A stretch of 64,000 bases of DNA, taken from NCBI GenBank assembly GCA_016703645.1, contig JADJBR010000004.1, positions 124,001 through 188,000 of the forward strand, given 5' to 3'. Positions 32,870-42,412 of the stretch are shown one piece after another; position 1 is the first letter of the stretch, and each line of letters begins with the position of its first letter. The notes below the pieces were generated by a model. It did no database searches. It was given only the letters and a program-made list of their open reading frames with translations, and was not told the DNA's origin. Position numbers and translations under genes: made by a program. Source of the stretch: Zoogloea sp. Lineage in GTDB: Bacteria; Pseudomonadota; Gammaproteobacteria; Burkholderiales; Rhodocyclaceae.

Positions 32870-33498
32870 TGCGGGGGCTGAGCTGTCTGCTGGCATGCGG
32901 GGCGCTGATCCTGGGGGCACCGGCTTGGGCGCTGGCGCCGGAGCCGGCACTGAATGTGGCGGCGACGGGTACGGTGGAGGTGGTCTTTTCCCCGTGGAAT
33001 GACGGCGAAGCCGCTCTGCTCGCGGCGATTGATGAGGCGCGAGAGCAGATCCTGGTGCAGGCATATCTGTTCACCAGCAAACCACTGGCGCGTGCCCTGA
33101 TCACAGCCCACCGGCGCGGTGTGCGTGTGGAGGTCATGCTGGATGCCGAGAGCAATCGTCCGGCATCGGCAAGCATGCTCCCGGATTTCATGGCTGCGGG
33201 TGTGCCGGTGCTGGTTGAAACGCGCCACAACATTGCCCACAACAAGGTGATGTTGTTTGATCCGGGTTCTTCCAGGGCCGCGGTGGCCACCGGGTCTTAC
33301 AACTACACCCGCTCAGCGCGGCTTGCCAATGCCGAGAACCTGTTGATCCTGCGGGGCAACCCGGCGCTGGCCAGGGCCTACCTGGACAACTGGCTGCGTC
33401 ACAAGGCCGAAGCGCAGTTGCTGCAAAGTCTTGACAATCTGCCCGCAAGAAGAAGGAAAGAGGATGGAAGAGAACCAGATCGCGCAACTGCTGATTGA
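32869..33498 (+). CDS. Phospholipase-D-family secreted nuclease-like protein
   Basis: 209 residues. Signal peptide (LLACGALILGAPAWALA) and a single HKD motif: HNKVMLFDPG with GSYNYTRSA, typical of Nuc-type endonucleases that act as dimers. Likely periplasmic. The basic C-terminal tail overlaps the start of the MscS gene by 35 bp. Confidence 0.88.
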   Translation: MRGLSCLLACGALILGAPAWALAPEPALNVAATGTVEVVFSPWNDGEAALLAAIDEAREQILVQAYLFTSKPLARALITAHRRGVRVEVMLDAESNRPASASMLPDFMAAGVPVLVETRHNIAHNKVMLFDPGSSRAAVATGSYNYTRSARLANAENLLILRGNPALARAYLDNWLRHKAEAQLLQSLDNLPARRRKEDGREPDRATAD

Positions 33499-34795
33499 GG
33501 TTTGGGACGATGTCCAGAAGCCGGCAATCTTCTGGCAGATCGGTGTGCTGGCGGTGTGCCTATTGATTGCCGGGTTGATCTCCCGGCAGATCAAGGAGAT
33601 GCTCCGCCGACGGGCGAGCGCTGAGCCGGGCTCCGTGCGGGACGTCGGGGAGGAGGGGTTGCGACGGGTGGTCTTCCCACTCTCGGCGCTGTTGCTGGTG
33701 GTGCTGGCCAGGGTGACGCTCGACAAGTGGCACCACGTCAATCTGCTCAAGCTGGCCATACCCCTCTTGTTGGCCATGGCGGTGATCAGGCTGACCGTGC
33801 ATGCACTCAAGCGCGCCTTTCCCCGGGCCGGCTGGCTGGCTTCCTTCGAACGCTTCTTTGCATTTTCTGCGTGGGCTGCCGTGGCCTTGCACATCATTGG
33901 GGTGCTGCCGGCGGTCATCGACGGGCTTGAGCAGATCAGCTTTCCTGTTGGCAAGTCCAGCGTCAATCTCTGGATGCTGCTGCAGGGAGGGCTGACAGTG
34001 ATGCTGACCGTCCTCATCGCCCTGTGGCTTGCGGGTACGGTGGAGGCGCGGCTGATGCACACGGAGGGTCTCGACGCCAACCTCAAGCTGGTTTTTGCAC
34101 GTCTCTCCAAGGCCCTTCTCATCATCCTCGCCGTATCCATCGGCCTGCCCCTGGTAGGCATCGACCTGACCGCCCTGTCGGTTTTTGGCGGGGCGCTGGG
34201 GGTGGGGCTTGGCCTCGGCATGCAGAAGATCGCCGCCAACTATGTGTCCGGCTTCATATTGTTGCTGGACCGCTCGATCCGTATGGGCAACCTGATCTCG
34301 GTCGGAAACGAGCGTGGCGTGGTCAGCCAGATCACCACCCGGTACACAGTGCTCAAGGGAATGAGCGGCATCGAGTCCATCGTGCCCAATGAAACGCTTG
34401 TCGGTGCGGTGGTGCAGAACGAGACTTTCACTGATCCGAAGGTGCGTATCGCCCTGCCCGTGCAGGTGAGCTATGCGACCGATCTGGAGAAAGCCATGGG
34501 CATCCTGGTCGAAGCTGCTGGCAATCAAGCCCGTGTGATGACGGATCCGGCGCCCGGGGCCTTCGTGGAAGCCTTTGCCGATAGCGGTATCAACCTGCAG
34601 CTCGGCTTCTGGATCCGTGACCCGGCTGAAGGAACCCTGGGAATCCGTTCGGCGATCAACCTGGAGATCTGGCGGCGCTTCAAGGAGGAGGGCATCGAGA
34701 TCCCCTTTCCCCAGCGTGAGGTGCGTGTCCTCAACCCGGCCCCGTCGGTGCCGATAGAAGCACAGGGCGGCGCTGTATCGATTCAGCCACAGTAA
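33464..34795 (+). CDS. MscS-type mechanosensitive channel
   Basis: 443 residues. Four to five N-terminal membrane helices, the TM3 pore helix with GGALGVGLGLGMQKIAANYVSG, and a cytoplasmic beta domain beginning LLLDRSIRMGN. Larger than E. coli MscS (286) owing to extra N-terminal helices, so closer to YnaI/YbdG-like members. The ATG at 33464 follows AAAGAGG inside the previous gene's end. Confidence 0.92.
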   Translation: MEENQIAQLLIEVWDDVQKPAIFWQIGVLAVCLLIAGLISRQIKEMLRRRASAEPGSVRDVGEEGLRRVVFPLSALLLVVLARVTLDKWHHVNLLKLAIPLLLAMAVIRLTVHALKRAFPRAGWLASFERFFAFSAWAAVALHIIGVLPAVIDGLEQISFPVGKSSVNLWMLLQGGLTVMLTVLIALWLAGTVEARLMHTEGLDANLKLVFARLSKALLIILAVSIGLPLVGIDLTALSVFGGALGVGLGLGMQKIAANYVSGFILLLDRSIRMGNLISVGNERGVVSQITTRYTVLKGMSGIESIVPNETLVGAVVQNETFTDPKVRIALPVQVSYATDLEKAMGILVEAAGNQARVMTDPAPGAFVEAFADSGINLQLGFWIRDPAEGTLGIRSAINLEIWRRFKEEGIEIPFPQREVRVLNPAPSVPIEAQGGAVSIQPQ

Positions 34796-34839
34796 GACAG
34801 GTTTGCTGGCGCCAAGGCCCGGGTATTTGAGCACTTTCC

Positions 34840-34868
34840 TTGGTTTGGGAAGGGGGCTCGACTAGAAT
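34840..34868 (+). promoter_or_regulatory. Sigma-70 promoter of the desaturase gene
   Basis: TTGGTT at 34840-34845, 17 bases, TAGAAT at 34863-34868; 33 bp before the start codon. Confidence 0.6.
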
Positions 34869-34901
34869 TCGCGCACCACTCGAACAAGGACGTACGGCCT
34901 G

Positions 34902-36074
34902 ATGTTTTCCGGATTGCTTGACATGCCCTGGTGGGGCTATGTTGTCGCCACCCTGGCGATGACTCACGTGACCATTGCCTCGGTCACCATTTTTCTGCAT
35001 CGCCATCAGGCGCATCGGTCCCTTGATCTGCATCCGCTGCCAGCCTTGTTCTTCCGTTTCTGGCTGTGGCTCACCACCGGCATGGTGACCAAGGAGTGGG
35101 CTGCCATCCACCGCAAGCACCACGCCAAGTGCGAAACTCCCGAAGATCCCCATAGCCCCCAGATCCACGGCATCAACAAGGTCTTGTGGGCGGGGGTGTT
35201 CCTTTACGTGAAGGAAGCCCGCAACCGGGAGACCATCTCCCGTTACGGTCATGGCACGCCGGACGACTGGGCGGAGCGGAACATCCTCTCGGCCTACCCC
35301 AAGAGCGGCATCGTGATCATGCTGGCGGCCGACATCCTCCTGTTCGGCGTCTGGCCCGGCGTGCTCATCTGGGCGGTGCAGATGTTGTGGATTCCCTTCT
35401 GGGCGGCCGGTGTCATTAATGGCCTGGGGCACTATTGGGGATATCGCAATTACAACTGTGCCGATGCTTCCACCAATCTCTTTCCGTGGGGCATCCTGAT
35501 CGGTGGTGAGGAGCTGCATAACAATCATCACAGTTTCGCCACTTCGGCCAAGCTGTCGGCCCGATGGTACGAGTTCGACATCGGCTGGATGTATATCCGC
35601 ATGCTTGAAATGCTTGGTCTGGCCCGGGTCAAGAAGACCATTCCCACCCCAAAGTTCGGAATTGCCAAGGCGAGGGCCGATTTCGACACTCTGCAGGCCA
35701 TCATTACCTGTCGTTATGACGTGATGACCCGCTATGTGCAATCCCTCAAAGTCGTTGCCCAGGAAGAGTTCTCCGCGCTCAAGATCCAGCCCGGGGGCAA
35801 ACTCAGTGTGAAGGAACTGCGTCGATGGCTGGCGGCCGACGAAAGCGAGCTGGCACCCGACGAAAAGTCCCGTCTGGCCTTCCTGCTGCAGTCCAACTCC
35901 CGTCTGCAGACGGTTGTGACCATGCGTAAGGAACTGACGGCCCTGTGGGCCCGCTCCACTGCCACCCGCGAGCAGTTGCTGCAGGATCTGCAGGATTGGA
36001 TCGCCCGGGCCGAGAAGAGCGGCATCCAGCAGCTGGAAGACTTTTCCCTGCGTTTGCGCCGATACGCTGTCTGA
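34902..36074 (+). CDS. Acyl-CoA/fatty acid desaturase (OLE1-like)
   Basis: 390 residues. Membrane di-iron desaturase with three histidine boxes: HRHQAHRSLD, HRKHHAKCETPED and ELHNNHHSF. Membrane helices flank these. A helical C-terminal extension of about 120 residues, rich in Lys/Glu/Leu, follows residue 270 and is not part of the catalytic core. Probably introduces delta-9 double bonds into phospholipid acyl chains. Confidence 0.93.
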   Translation: MFSGLLDMPWWGYVVATLAMTHVTIASVTIFLHRHQAHRSLDLHPLPALFFRFWLWLTTGMVTKEWAAIHRKHHAKCETPEDPHSPQIHGINKVLWAGVFLYVKEARNRETISRYGHGTPDDWAERNILSAYPKSGIVIMLAADILLFGVWPGVLIWAVQMLWIPFWAAGVINGLGHYWGYRNYNCADASTNLFPWGILIGGEELHNNHHSFATSAKLSARWYEFDIGWMYIRMLEMLGLARVKKTIPTPKFGIAKARADFDTLQAIITCRYDVMTRYVQSLKVVAQEEFSALKIQPGGKLSVKELRRWLAADESELAPDEKSRLAFLLQSNSRLQTVVTMRKELTALWARSTATREQLLQDLQDWIARAEKSGIQQLEDFSLRLRRYAV

Positions 36075-36093
36075 GCGTGTGTTCCAAGCCCGT

Positions 36094-36126
36094 CAAGCCC
36101 GCTGTTTCGGCGGGCTTGTTGTTTTC
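36094..36126 (+). terminator. Terminator after the desaturase gene
   Basis: CAAGCCCGC-tgtttcg-GCGGGCTTG followed by TTGTTTTC. Confidence 0.8.
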
Positions 36127-36144
36127 TGAATCTGGCGAGTGGGC

Positions 36145-36789
36145 ATGCTGATTCTATTCAACAAGCCCTACGGCGTCCTGTGCCAATTCACTGGCGAGCC
36201 TGGTCGAGCGACGCTGGCCGGTTACATCCCTGTACCCGGTGTGTATGCGGCGGGGCGTCTTGACACGGATAGCGAGGGTTTGCTGGTGCTGACCGATGAC
36301 GGGGCGTTGCAGGCTCGCATCGCCGATCCTCGTCACAAGCTCGCGAAGACCTATCTGGTGCAGGTGGAGGGCGTGCCCGACGAGGCTGCCCTGGCCGCCT
36401 TGAGGGCCGGAGTCGATCTTGGAGATTTTGTGACCAGGCCCTGTCAGGTTCGCCTGGTTGCTGAGCCGGCCTGGCTGTGGCCGCGTGTTCCCCCGATCCG
36501 GGAGCGTAAGTCAATTCCTACCCGCTGGCTTGAGATTGTCCTGAAGGAGGGCAAGAACCGCCAGGTTCGGCGCATGACGGCAAAGCTTGGCTTTCCGACC
36601 TTGCGCCTTGTACGGGCGCGGGTGGGGGAGTGGTCCCTGGAAGGGATTGCGCCTGGAGAGTGGCGCGAGATCCTCGTGGAGCCTGTCGGCGTACCGACAA
36701 CTCCGGCATCAACCTTGCCGCGGCAGCCCCGGCCCTCACCCCGTCGCAATGGGGCTCCCCTACGGAGGCCTTTGCGGCGCTCGACTTGA
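36145..36789 (+). CDS. rluE: 23S rRNA pseudouridine synthase RluE-like
   Basis: 214 residues. RsuA/RluB/E/F family: [14 protein letters not shown] start, catalytic aspartate in [18 protein letters not shown], and [24 protein letters not shown]. No S4 domain, which fits RluE (U2457). ATG at 36145 is chosen; a GTG two codons before is possible. Confidence 0.92.
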   Translation: MLILFNKPYGVLCQFTGEPGRATLAGYIPVPGVYAAGRLDTDSEGLLVLTDDGALQARIADPRHKLAKTYLVQVEGVPDEAALAALRAGVDLGDFVTRPCQVRLVAEPAWLWPRVPPIRERKSIPTRWLEIVLKEGKNRQVRRMTAKLGFPTLRLVRARVGEWSLEGIAPGEWREILVEPVGVPTTPASTLPRQPRPSPRRNGAPLRRPLRRST

Positions 36790-36840
36790 TCTCGTTTCAT
36801 GCTAAGTTCGCGCCCATCGCTGTTCATAATCGACGCTGCC

Positions 36841-37302
36841 ATGCCGCTTTATCACTCCGCCGCCTCCTTCCTTGCGCTGGTTGTGGTTCTCCTCTCTGCC
36901 ACCCCCGCCCAGGCCCAGTCGGGCATGCCCCGTACCGAGCTTTCGGCCGGCATGTACCGCATAGAGGCCGAGGTGGCCGCCACCCAGGAGAATCGCATGA
37001 CCGGGCTGATGCAACGCCGCAGCATGCCCGCCAATCAGGGCATGCTCTTCGTCTTCACCCAGCCCCAGCGCCACTGCATGTGGATGAAGAACACCCTGTT
37101 GCCACTGTCAGTGGCCTTTCTCGATGATGAGGGACGCATCCTCAATGTCGAAGACATGCAGCCCCAGACCGAAGACAACCACTGTGCCGCCAAGCCTGCC
37201 CGCTTCGCCCTGGAAATGAACCTGGGCTGGTTCCGCCAGAAAGGCGTCAAGCCGGGACAAAAGATCGACGGTGTGCTCCGCCTGACGGATCTTGCCCGTT
37301 GA
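36841..37302 (+). CDS. DUF192 secreted protein
   Basis: 153 residues. Signal peptide (LALVVVLLSATPAQAQ) then DUF192: AATQENRMTGLMQRRSMPAN, GMLFVF, HCMWMKNTLLPLSVAFLD and a C-terminal GVKPGQKI. Widespread family of unknown function, likely periplasmic. An upstream ATG at 36799 would bury the signal peptide and is rejected. Confidence 0.9.
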   Translation: MPLYHSAASFLALVVVLLSATPAQAQSGMPRTELSAGMYRIEAEVAATQENRMTGLMQRRSMPANQGMLFVFTQPQRHCMWMKNTLLPLSVAFLDDEGRILNVEDMQPQTEDNHCAAKPARFALEMNLGWFRQKGVKPGQKIDGVLRLTDLAR

Positions 37303-37331
37303 CGCGGGTTGGCAGGCTTCCCCCAGGAAAT

Positions 37332-37363
37332 AAAAAACGCCAAGTGAAATCAATCACTTGGCG
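37332..37363 (-). terminator. Terminator of ssrA
   Basis: Stem CGCCAAGTGA with complementary TCACTTGGCG around a 6-nt loop; on the minus strand the stem is followed by TTTTTT, 7 nt after the tmRNA 3' end. Confidence 0.85.
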
Positions 37364-37369
37364 CTGAAT

Positions 37370-37734
37370 TGGTGGAGCCGGGGGGAATCGAACCCCCGTC
37401 CGCAAGTCCTCTACAGTCAGTTCTACATACTTAGCCGACCTATTTGGGTTTAACCCGGGGTTTAGCCAATCGGCAGGCCGACCACAGGCGAGTCACCTTG
37501 AGTTTCGCGTTGAACCAAGTAACCCGATTCATTGCTAGTCCCTGTAAATGACACTGCGGCGGGTTTTACCCCATCTGACCCAGGAGACCTGTCAGTGCAG
37601 TGGCTTAGGCCTTAAGCGGCCAGAGCGAAACGCTCGTCGTTGGCGTTTGTAGATTTCCAGTGGATTTACGAGGTAACTGGTCCTCGGTATGCCCTGATCT
37701 GCTTTGCAACCCACGTCGAAGCCAAGTCGGCCCC
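37370..37734 (-). ncRNA. ssrA: Transfer-messenger RNA (tmRNA)
   Basis: About 365 nt on the minus strand. The 3' end has the T-arm GGGGGTTCGATTCCCCCC and GGCTCCACCA; the 5' end GGGGCCGACTTGGCTTCGACG pairs with it to form the acceptor stem. The tag reading frame lies at 37644-37612 and encodes ANDERFALAA followed by TAA, the betaproteobacterial form. tmRNA with SmpB rescues stalled ribosomes and marks the products for proteolysis. Confidence 0.97.
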
Positions 37735-37791
37735 CTTCGTTTGTGCAATGACTGGACTTTCATCCACTCACTTGAAGATGATAGCACGCTC

Positions 37792-38448
37792 TCAGTGTTT
37801 TTCTAGAACACGGAGCAGGTCGAGTGGGTGTGCAATGATGGCGTCGGCGTCCCAGGTCGCGATGGGTGGAGAGCTCCCAAGATATCCGTACGCCGCAGCG
37901 ACTGTCCCCATGCCTGCAGCCTTGCCCGCATGGATGTCGCGGATGTCATCACCCACATAGAGACAGCCTTCCGGTTTGATACCGGTGCTGGAGCACGCGT
38001 GGAGAAGGGGGTCGGCAAAGGGTTTGGGGCGTGCCGCGGTGTCGCCGCCGACAATACATGCACAGCGGGCGGTGAGACCGAGAGCGTCGATCAGGGGGCG
38101 GGCGAAGCGCTCGGCCTTGTTGGTGACGACGCCCCAGGTGATTCCTGCATTGTCGAGGTGCGACAGAAGTTCGTCCATCCCGGCGAAAAGCCGGGTTTCG
38201 ACACACAGTGCACTGGCGTAGAAATGCAGAAAACGTTCGGCAAGTGCCGGGTACAGAGGGGCGTCCGGCGTGATTCCGAAGCCGACTCCGAGCATGCCGC
38301 GCACGCCGTTTGATACCAAGGGGCGCAATCGGATCAGCGGGCTTGGCGCCAGCCCCTGCTCCGCTTTCAGGCGGTTGAGGGCGTTCGCCAGGTCGGGGGC
38401 GGTGTCGGCGAGTGTTCCGTCAAGGTCGAAAAGGACCGCTTCAGGCAT
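37792..38448 (-). CDS. gph: Phosphoglycolate phosphatase Gph (HAD family)
   Basis: 218 residues. HAD hydrolase with nucleophile motif [14 protein letters not shown], motif II VVTNK, motif III lysine in [11 protein letters not shown] and the acidic pair in [10 protein letters not shown]. It dephosphorylates 2-phosphoglycolate in E. coli. It overlaps ubiG by 8 bp, a common betaproteobacterial pair. Confidence 0.9.
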   Translation of the reverse strand: MPEAVLFDLDGTLADTAPDLANALNRLKAEQGLAPSPLIRLRPLVSNGVRGMLGVGFGITPDAPLYPALAERFLHFYASALCVETRLFAGMDELLSHLDNAGITWGVVTNKAERFARPLIDALGLTARCACIVGGDTAARPKPFADPLLHACSSTGIKPEGCLYVGDDIRDIHAGKAAGMGTVAAAYGYLGSSPPIATWDADAIIAHPLDLLRVLEKH

Positions 38449-39136
38449 TCCGTGACGTACACATCAGGTAGTTCACATCGGTGTCCTGTCCCAGCGCATA
38501 GATCTTGGTTAGCGGGTTATAGCTCATGCCGCGCAGCTCCTCGACGTTCAGCCCCGCGTCCCGGACATAGCGGGACAGCTCGGAGGGCTTGATGAATTTG
38601 GCGTACTCGTGAGTGCCCCTGGGGAGAAGGTTCAGTACATATTCCGCGCCGACCACGGCCAGGAGGTAGGCTTTCAGATTGCGGTTCAGCGTCGAGAAGA
38701 AGACCTTGCCCCCGGGTTTGACCAGGGCGGCGCATGCCCTGATGGTGCTGGCCGGGTCGGGCACATGCTCAAGCATCTCCATGCAAGTCACGACGTCAAA
38801 GCCTGCGGGTGATTCCCGGGCGATGTCTTCGGCTGAAATGTGCCGGTAGTTTACCGTCTCGCCGCTTTCGTAAAGGTGCAGGCGGGCTACGCCAAGTGCC
38901 TTCTCCGAAAGGTCGACACCTGTTACCTCGGCACCCCGGCCTGCCATGGATTCCGCCAGGATGCCCCCGCCACAACCGATGTCCACCACCTTCTTGCCGC
39001 TCAGGCTGACGGTCTTGTCGATCCAGTCGAGACGCAGGGGGTTGATCTGGTGCAGGGGCTTGAACTCGGATTCGGGGTCCCACCAGCGGTGGGCAAGGTC
39101 ACTGAATTTTTGCAGTTCGGCGGGGTCGGCGTTCAT
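38441..39136 (-). CDS. ubiG: Ubiquinone biosynthesis O-methyltransferase UbiG
   Basis: 231 residues. Class I SAM methyltransferase: [39 protein letters not shown], and [12 protein letters not shown] typical of UbiG. It catalyses both O-methylations in ubiquinone synthesis. The start [20 protein letters not shown] is at 39136. Confidence 0.95.
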   Translation of the reverse strand: MNADPAELQKFSDLAHRWWDPESEFKPLHQINPLRLDWIDKTVSLSGKKVVDIGCGGGILAESMAGRGAEVTGVDLSEKALGVARLHLYESGETVNYRHISAEDIARESPAGFDVVTCMEMLEHVPDPASTIRACAALVKPGGKVFFSTLNRNLKAYLLAVVGAEYVLNLLPRGTHEYAKFIKPSELSRYVRDAGLNVEELRGMSYNPLTKIYALGQDTDVNYLMCTSRNA

Positions 39137-39209
39137 GGTGTGATGCGTTGTCGAGCGTGAGTGATGACAGGCTGAGATTGTAGGGCGAGAGCCTGATCTG
39201 CGGAAAAAC

Positions 39210-39236
39210 AAAAAGCCCTGCAGGGCAGGGCTTTTT
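39210..39236. terminator. Bidirectional terminator after the first OmpA-like gene
   Basis: AAAAAGCCCTG-cagg-CAGGGCTTTTT-type dyad (about 11-bp stem). On the minus strand it ends the OmpA-like transcript. Confidence 0.8.
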
Positions 39237-39266
39237 GAGGACTTGCGGGAAACTCTGTTTCGGCGA

Positions 39267-39995
39267 TTACTTGGTGCCGATCACTTCGATTTCCACGCGA
39301 CGATCCGGCTGCAGGCACTCGACCAGCTTCTTGTTCTTGCCGGAATCCTTGCCGAGGCTCTTGCACTTGTCGCCGGTGACCGGCTGCTTCTCGCCCTTGC
39401 CTTCGGTGTAAACACGGTTGGCTTCGATGCCCTTGGCAACCAGGTATTCCTTGACGGCGGCAGCGCGCTTCTCGGACAGCTTCTGGTTGTAGGCGTCACC
39501 ACCGATGCGGTCGGTGTGACCAACAGCCAGGATGACTTCCAGCTTCACACTCTTGGACTTGGCGGCCAGGTCGTCAAGCTTGGCCTTGCCGGCGGGCAGC
39601 AGGACAGCCTTGTCGAATTCAAAGAGTGCATCGGCAGCCAGCTTGATCTTCTCAGCCACGGGAGCCGGGGCAGCCAGCGGAGCGGCGCGGGAGCCAGCAG
39701 CCGCCGCAGCGACAGGCTTCACGCACTTCTCTTGCGGAACGACGTCCTTGTCGCACTCACAGCCGACCGGGAATTCGCCAGCCATGGTGTTGGCGGCGGC
39801 GGCCGGAGTCCAGTAGCCAGTGCGCCAGCACAGATCGTGACCGCTGCGGGCCACAACAGCGCGGGAGTCAATCACGTAAGGCACTTCGCCTTTCGTATCG
39901 ACAACGACATCTTTGGCGAAGCTGGCGGATGCGGACAGACCGAGAGCGGCAAGTGCGGCGGCCATCAGCAGTTGTTTTTTGGCTTGTTTGATCAT
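39267..39995 (-). CDS. OmpA-family outer membrane protein, paralogue 1
   Basis: 242 residues. Signal peptide ([19 protein letters not shown]), a short N-terminal domain with [27 protein letters not shown] and CECDKDVV, an Ala/Pro linker, and a C-terminal OmpA peptidoglycan-binding domain ([40 protein letters not shown]). Long OmpA barrels are absent. GAGG precedes the start at 39995. Highly similar in plan to the protein at 41473-42198. Confidence 0.92.
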   Translation of the reverse strand: MIKQAKKQLLMAAALAALGLSASASFAKDVVVDTKGEVPYVIDSRAVVARSGHDLCWRTGYWTPAAAANTMAGEFPVGCECDKDVVPQEKCVKPVAAAAAGSRAAPLAAPAPVAEKIKLAADALFEFDKAVLLPAGKAKLDDLAAKSKSVKLEVILAVGHTDRIGGDAYNQKLSEKRAAAVKEYLVAKGIEANRVYTEGKGEKQPVTGDKCKSLGKDSGKNKKLVECLQPDRRVEIEVIGTK

Positions 39996-40083
39996 CGTTT
40001 TCCTCGTCGCAAGGCAAAGGGGTAGAACCGGAAGATTCATCCAGGCTGCCAAAGTACGCTATGACTCAGGCAGCATATCCAAT

Positions 40084-41403
40084 TCATTGGCGGAGCTTAT
40101 TTTGCCATAGGCGAGCGATGCTCAATAGTTCGGTGTTGGTTATTTGCAACAGTTCGCCACCCTTTACCCTTCTTTGCCCATCGACCCAGACGTCGGTAAC
40201 GCAGTGTCGGCCGAGGACGTAGAGCAGGTGGGAAACCGGATCAAACAGGGGAAGGCTGTCCGGATCGTCAATTCGAAGGGCGCAGAGGTCTGCGGCTTTG
40301 CCCGGCAGAAGGGATCCTGTCAGGTCGTCGATGCCCAGGGCGCGGGCGCCATGGAGGGTTGCCATGCGCAGTGCCTGATGGGCCGGTAAGGATGATGCGC
40401 TGCCGGTGTCGAGTTTGGCAAGGAGGCTGGCCTGAAGCATTTCGCGCCACAGGTCCAGGCGGTTGTTGCTGGCAGCTCCGTCGCTGCCAAGGCCGACTGA
40501 AAGCCCATGCTCGAGAAGTTGTGTAACCGGTGCGGCACCGCTGGCCAGTTTCATGTTTGAGATCGGGCAGTGGGCGATGGCGCAACGATGATGGCTGAGG
40601 CGCTCGATGTCGTGGCGATCCAGGTGCACTGCGTGAACGCCGATCAGGTTTGGGCCGAGCAGGCCCAGGCTCTCGAGTCGGGCAATGGGGCGTTGCCCGA
40701 AATCCCTCAGGCTGTTGGCGATTTCGTCGGCGGTTTCGTGGATGTGGATGTGGATGGGGATCTCGAGCTCTCCGGCGAGGGTGCCGATGCGCTCGAAGCT
40801 CCGGTTGCTGACGGTGTAGGGTGCGTGGGGGGCGAGGGCAAACCGGATCAGGGGGTGATCCCGCCAGGATTCGAAGCTTGCCAATCCCTTGTGGAGGTAG
40901 TCGTCCGCGTCCGAGGCGTACTGGGACGGGAAGTCGATGACCGTGATGCCCAGGACGGCACGCAGGCCGAGTCGGTCAAAGGCCTCGGCGCTGGCCTGCG
41001 GGAAGAAATACATGTCGTTGCAGGTGGTGATGCCGCCACGCAGCATCTCCGCTCCAGCGAGGAGGCTGCCGTCACGCACGAAGGCGTGGGAGACATGTTT
41101 CGTTTCGGCAGGCCAGATGGCTTCCTGCAGCCAGCGCATCAAGGGCAGGTCGTCGGCGAGGCCGCGCATCAGGGTCATCGCTGCGTGGGTGTGCAGGTTG
41201 ATGAGTCCGGGGGTGACAATGTGCTCCGGGAGGTTGACGGTTTCCGAGGCGGCGTATTGAAGACGTGCCTGATCGGACGGAATGATGTCGACGATGCGCC
41301 CGCCCCGGATGGCGACGCTGTGGTGTTCCAGCGTCGTGTTGAAGGGCTCGACGGGAATGATGTATCGAGCGTCGATGAGCAGGTCGATCGGGGTCGGCGC
41401 CAT
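40084..41403 (-). CDS. Amidohydrolase: methylthioadenosine/S-adenosylhomocysteine deaminase-like (MtaD/TRZ-ATZ family)
   Basis: 439 residues from the ATG at 41403 (an ATG at 41418 is the alternative). Metal site in TPGLINLHTHAAM, then HIHIHETADEI, HAVHLDRHDI and GLGSDGAASNN with the second metal aspartate. It probably deaminates adenosine-derived compounds in purine/methionine salvage; guanine or triazine substrates are less likely. No neighbouring pathway genes. It lies between two OmpA-like genes. Confidence 0.85.
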   Translation of the reverse strand: MAPTPIDLLIDARYIIPVEPFNTTLEHHSVAIRGGRIVDIIPSDQARLQYAASETVNLPEHIVTPGLINLHTHAAMTLMRGLADDLPLMRWLQEAIWPAETKHVSHAFVRDGSLLAGAEMLRGGITTCNDMYFFPQASAEAFDRLGLRAVLGITVIDFPSQYASDADDYLHKGLASFESWRDHPLIRFALAPHAPYTVSNRSFERIGTLAGELEIPIHIHIHETADEIANSLRDFGQRPIARLESLGLLGPNLIGVHAVHLDRHDIERLSHHRCAIAHCPISNMKLASGAAPVTQLLEHGLSVGLGSDGAASNNRLDLWREMLQASLLAKLDTGSASSLPAHQALRMATLHGARALGIDDLTGSLLPGKAADLCALRIDDPDSLPLFDPVSHLLYVLGRHCVTDVWVDGQRRVKGGELLQITNTELLSIARLWQNKLRQ

Positions 41404-41421
41404 TTTGCGGGCTTTCATGTG

Positions 41422-41447
41422 AAAAGACCCCGCCAGGGGGCGGGGTC
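41422..41447 (-). terminator. Terminator after the second OmpA-like gene
   Basis: GACCCCGCC-stem with GGCGGGGTC; on the minus strand followed by TTTT, 26 nt after the OmpA-like stop. Read-through to the amidohydrolase is possible. Confidence 0.75.
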
Positions 41448-41472
41448 TCAATATGCCAGGGCACGACAGGAA

Positions 41473-42198
41473 TTACTTGGCGGGGCCCTTGATGTCCAGG
41501 GTGACGCGGCGATTCGGCGCGAGGCACTCAATGAGCTTCTTGCGGCCCAGCTTGTCGTCGCAGCTCTGGACCGGCTGGGTCTTGCCGGCGCCCATGGTGT
41601 CGATGAGGTCAGCCTTTATGCCCTTGGCGATGAGGTAGGACTGCACCGCCTCGGCGCGCTTCTCCGACAGCTTCTGGTTGTAGGACTGGGAGCCGAGGCG
41701 ATCCGTATGGCCGGTGATGATCACGGATTTTACTTCGGCACAGGCGGCGAGCTTGGTGCTGATCATGTCGTCAAGGTTCTTCTTGGCGATGGGGCCAAGC
41801 ACGGCCTTGTTGAAGGCGAAGGTGTGATCGGTATGAAGGGTCATGCTGAAGTCGCATTTCTTCGGTGCCGGTGCTGCGGCAACGACAGGTGCCGCGGCGG
41901 CCGGGGCGGCTACCGGTGCTGCAGCGGGGGCGCATTTGTTGGCGCCGACAACGTCCTTGTCGCATTCGCAAGCGACCGGAACTTCGCCTGCCTTGGCTTC
42001 ACCGGCCGCGCCGGGTGTCCAGTAACCTGTCCGCCAGCACAGGTCCGACCCGCTCTTCACGACGACGTTGCGCTGGTCGATGGCGTAGGGTACTTCGCCC
42101 TTCGGATCGACAACGATGTCCTTGGATTGGGCCAGGGTAGGGAGGCTGGCGAGCATCAGAAGGGCGGCCGTCGTGAGACGGAAGTTTGCTGCGGTCAT
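41473..42198 (-). CDS. OmpA-family outer membrane protein, paralogue 2
   Basis: 241 residues. Signal peptide (LTTAALLMLASLPTLAQS), the same N-terminal elements as paralogue 1 ([35 protein letters not shown]), an Ala-rich linker and an OmpA domain ([39 protein letters not shown]). A GGAGGAAAC sequence lies before the ATG. Likely tethers the envelope to peptidoglycan. Confidence 0.92.
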   Translation of the reverse strand: MTAANFRLTTAALLMLASLPTLAQSKDIVVDPKGEVPYAIDQRNVVVKSGSDLCWRTGYWTPGAAGEAKAGEVPVACECDKDVVGANKCAPAAAPVAAPAAAAPVVAAAPAPKKCDFSMTLHTDHTFAFNKAVLGPIAKKNLDDMISTKLAACAEVKSVIITGHTDRLGSQSYNQKLSEKRAEAVQSYLIAKGIKADLIDTMGAGKTQPVQSCDDKLGRKKLIECLAPNRRVTLDIKGPAK

Positions 42199-42412
42199 CG
42201 GGTTTCCTCCTCAATAGGGTGAGGCGCTCGGGGCGCCTGTCTTGTGTGCTTCACGTGCTCGCGGATTAGAGCATATGAAATGCTTGGATCACAATCGGTG
42301 GCGGAGTGTTGTGTCTGGCGCATGCGCAACAGCGGGTCGGGGCGGGCTCTGCCGGCGTGATAAACTCTGTGTTTTTCGTCTTTTCGACGAATAGTCGATT
42401 CCTCGCGGTGCC

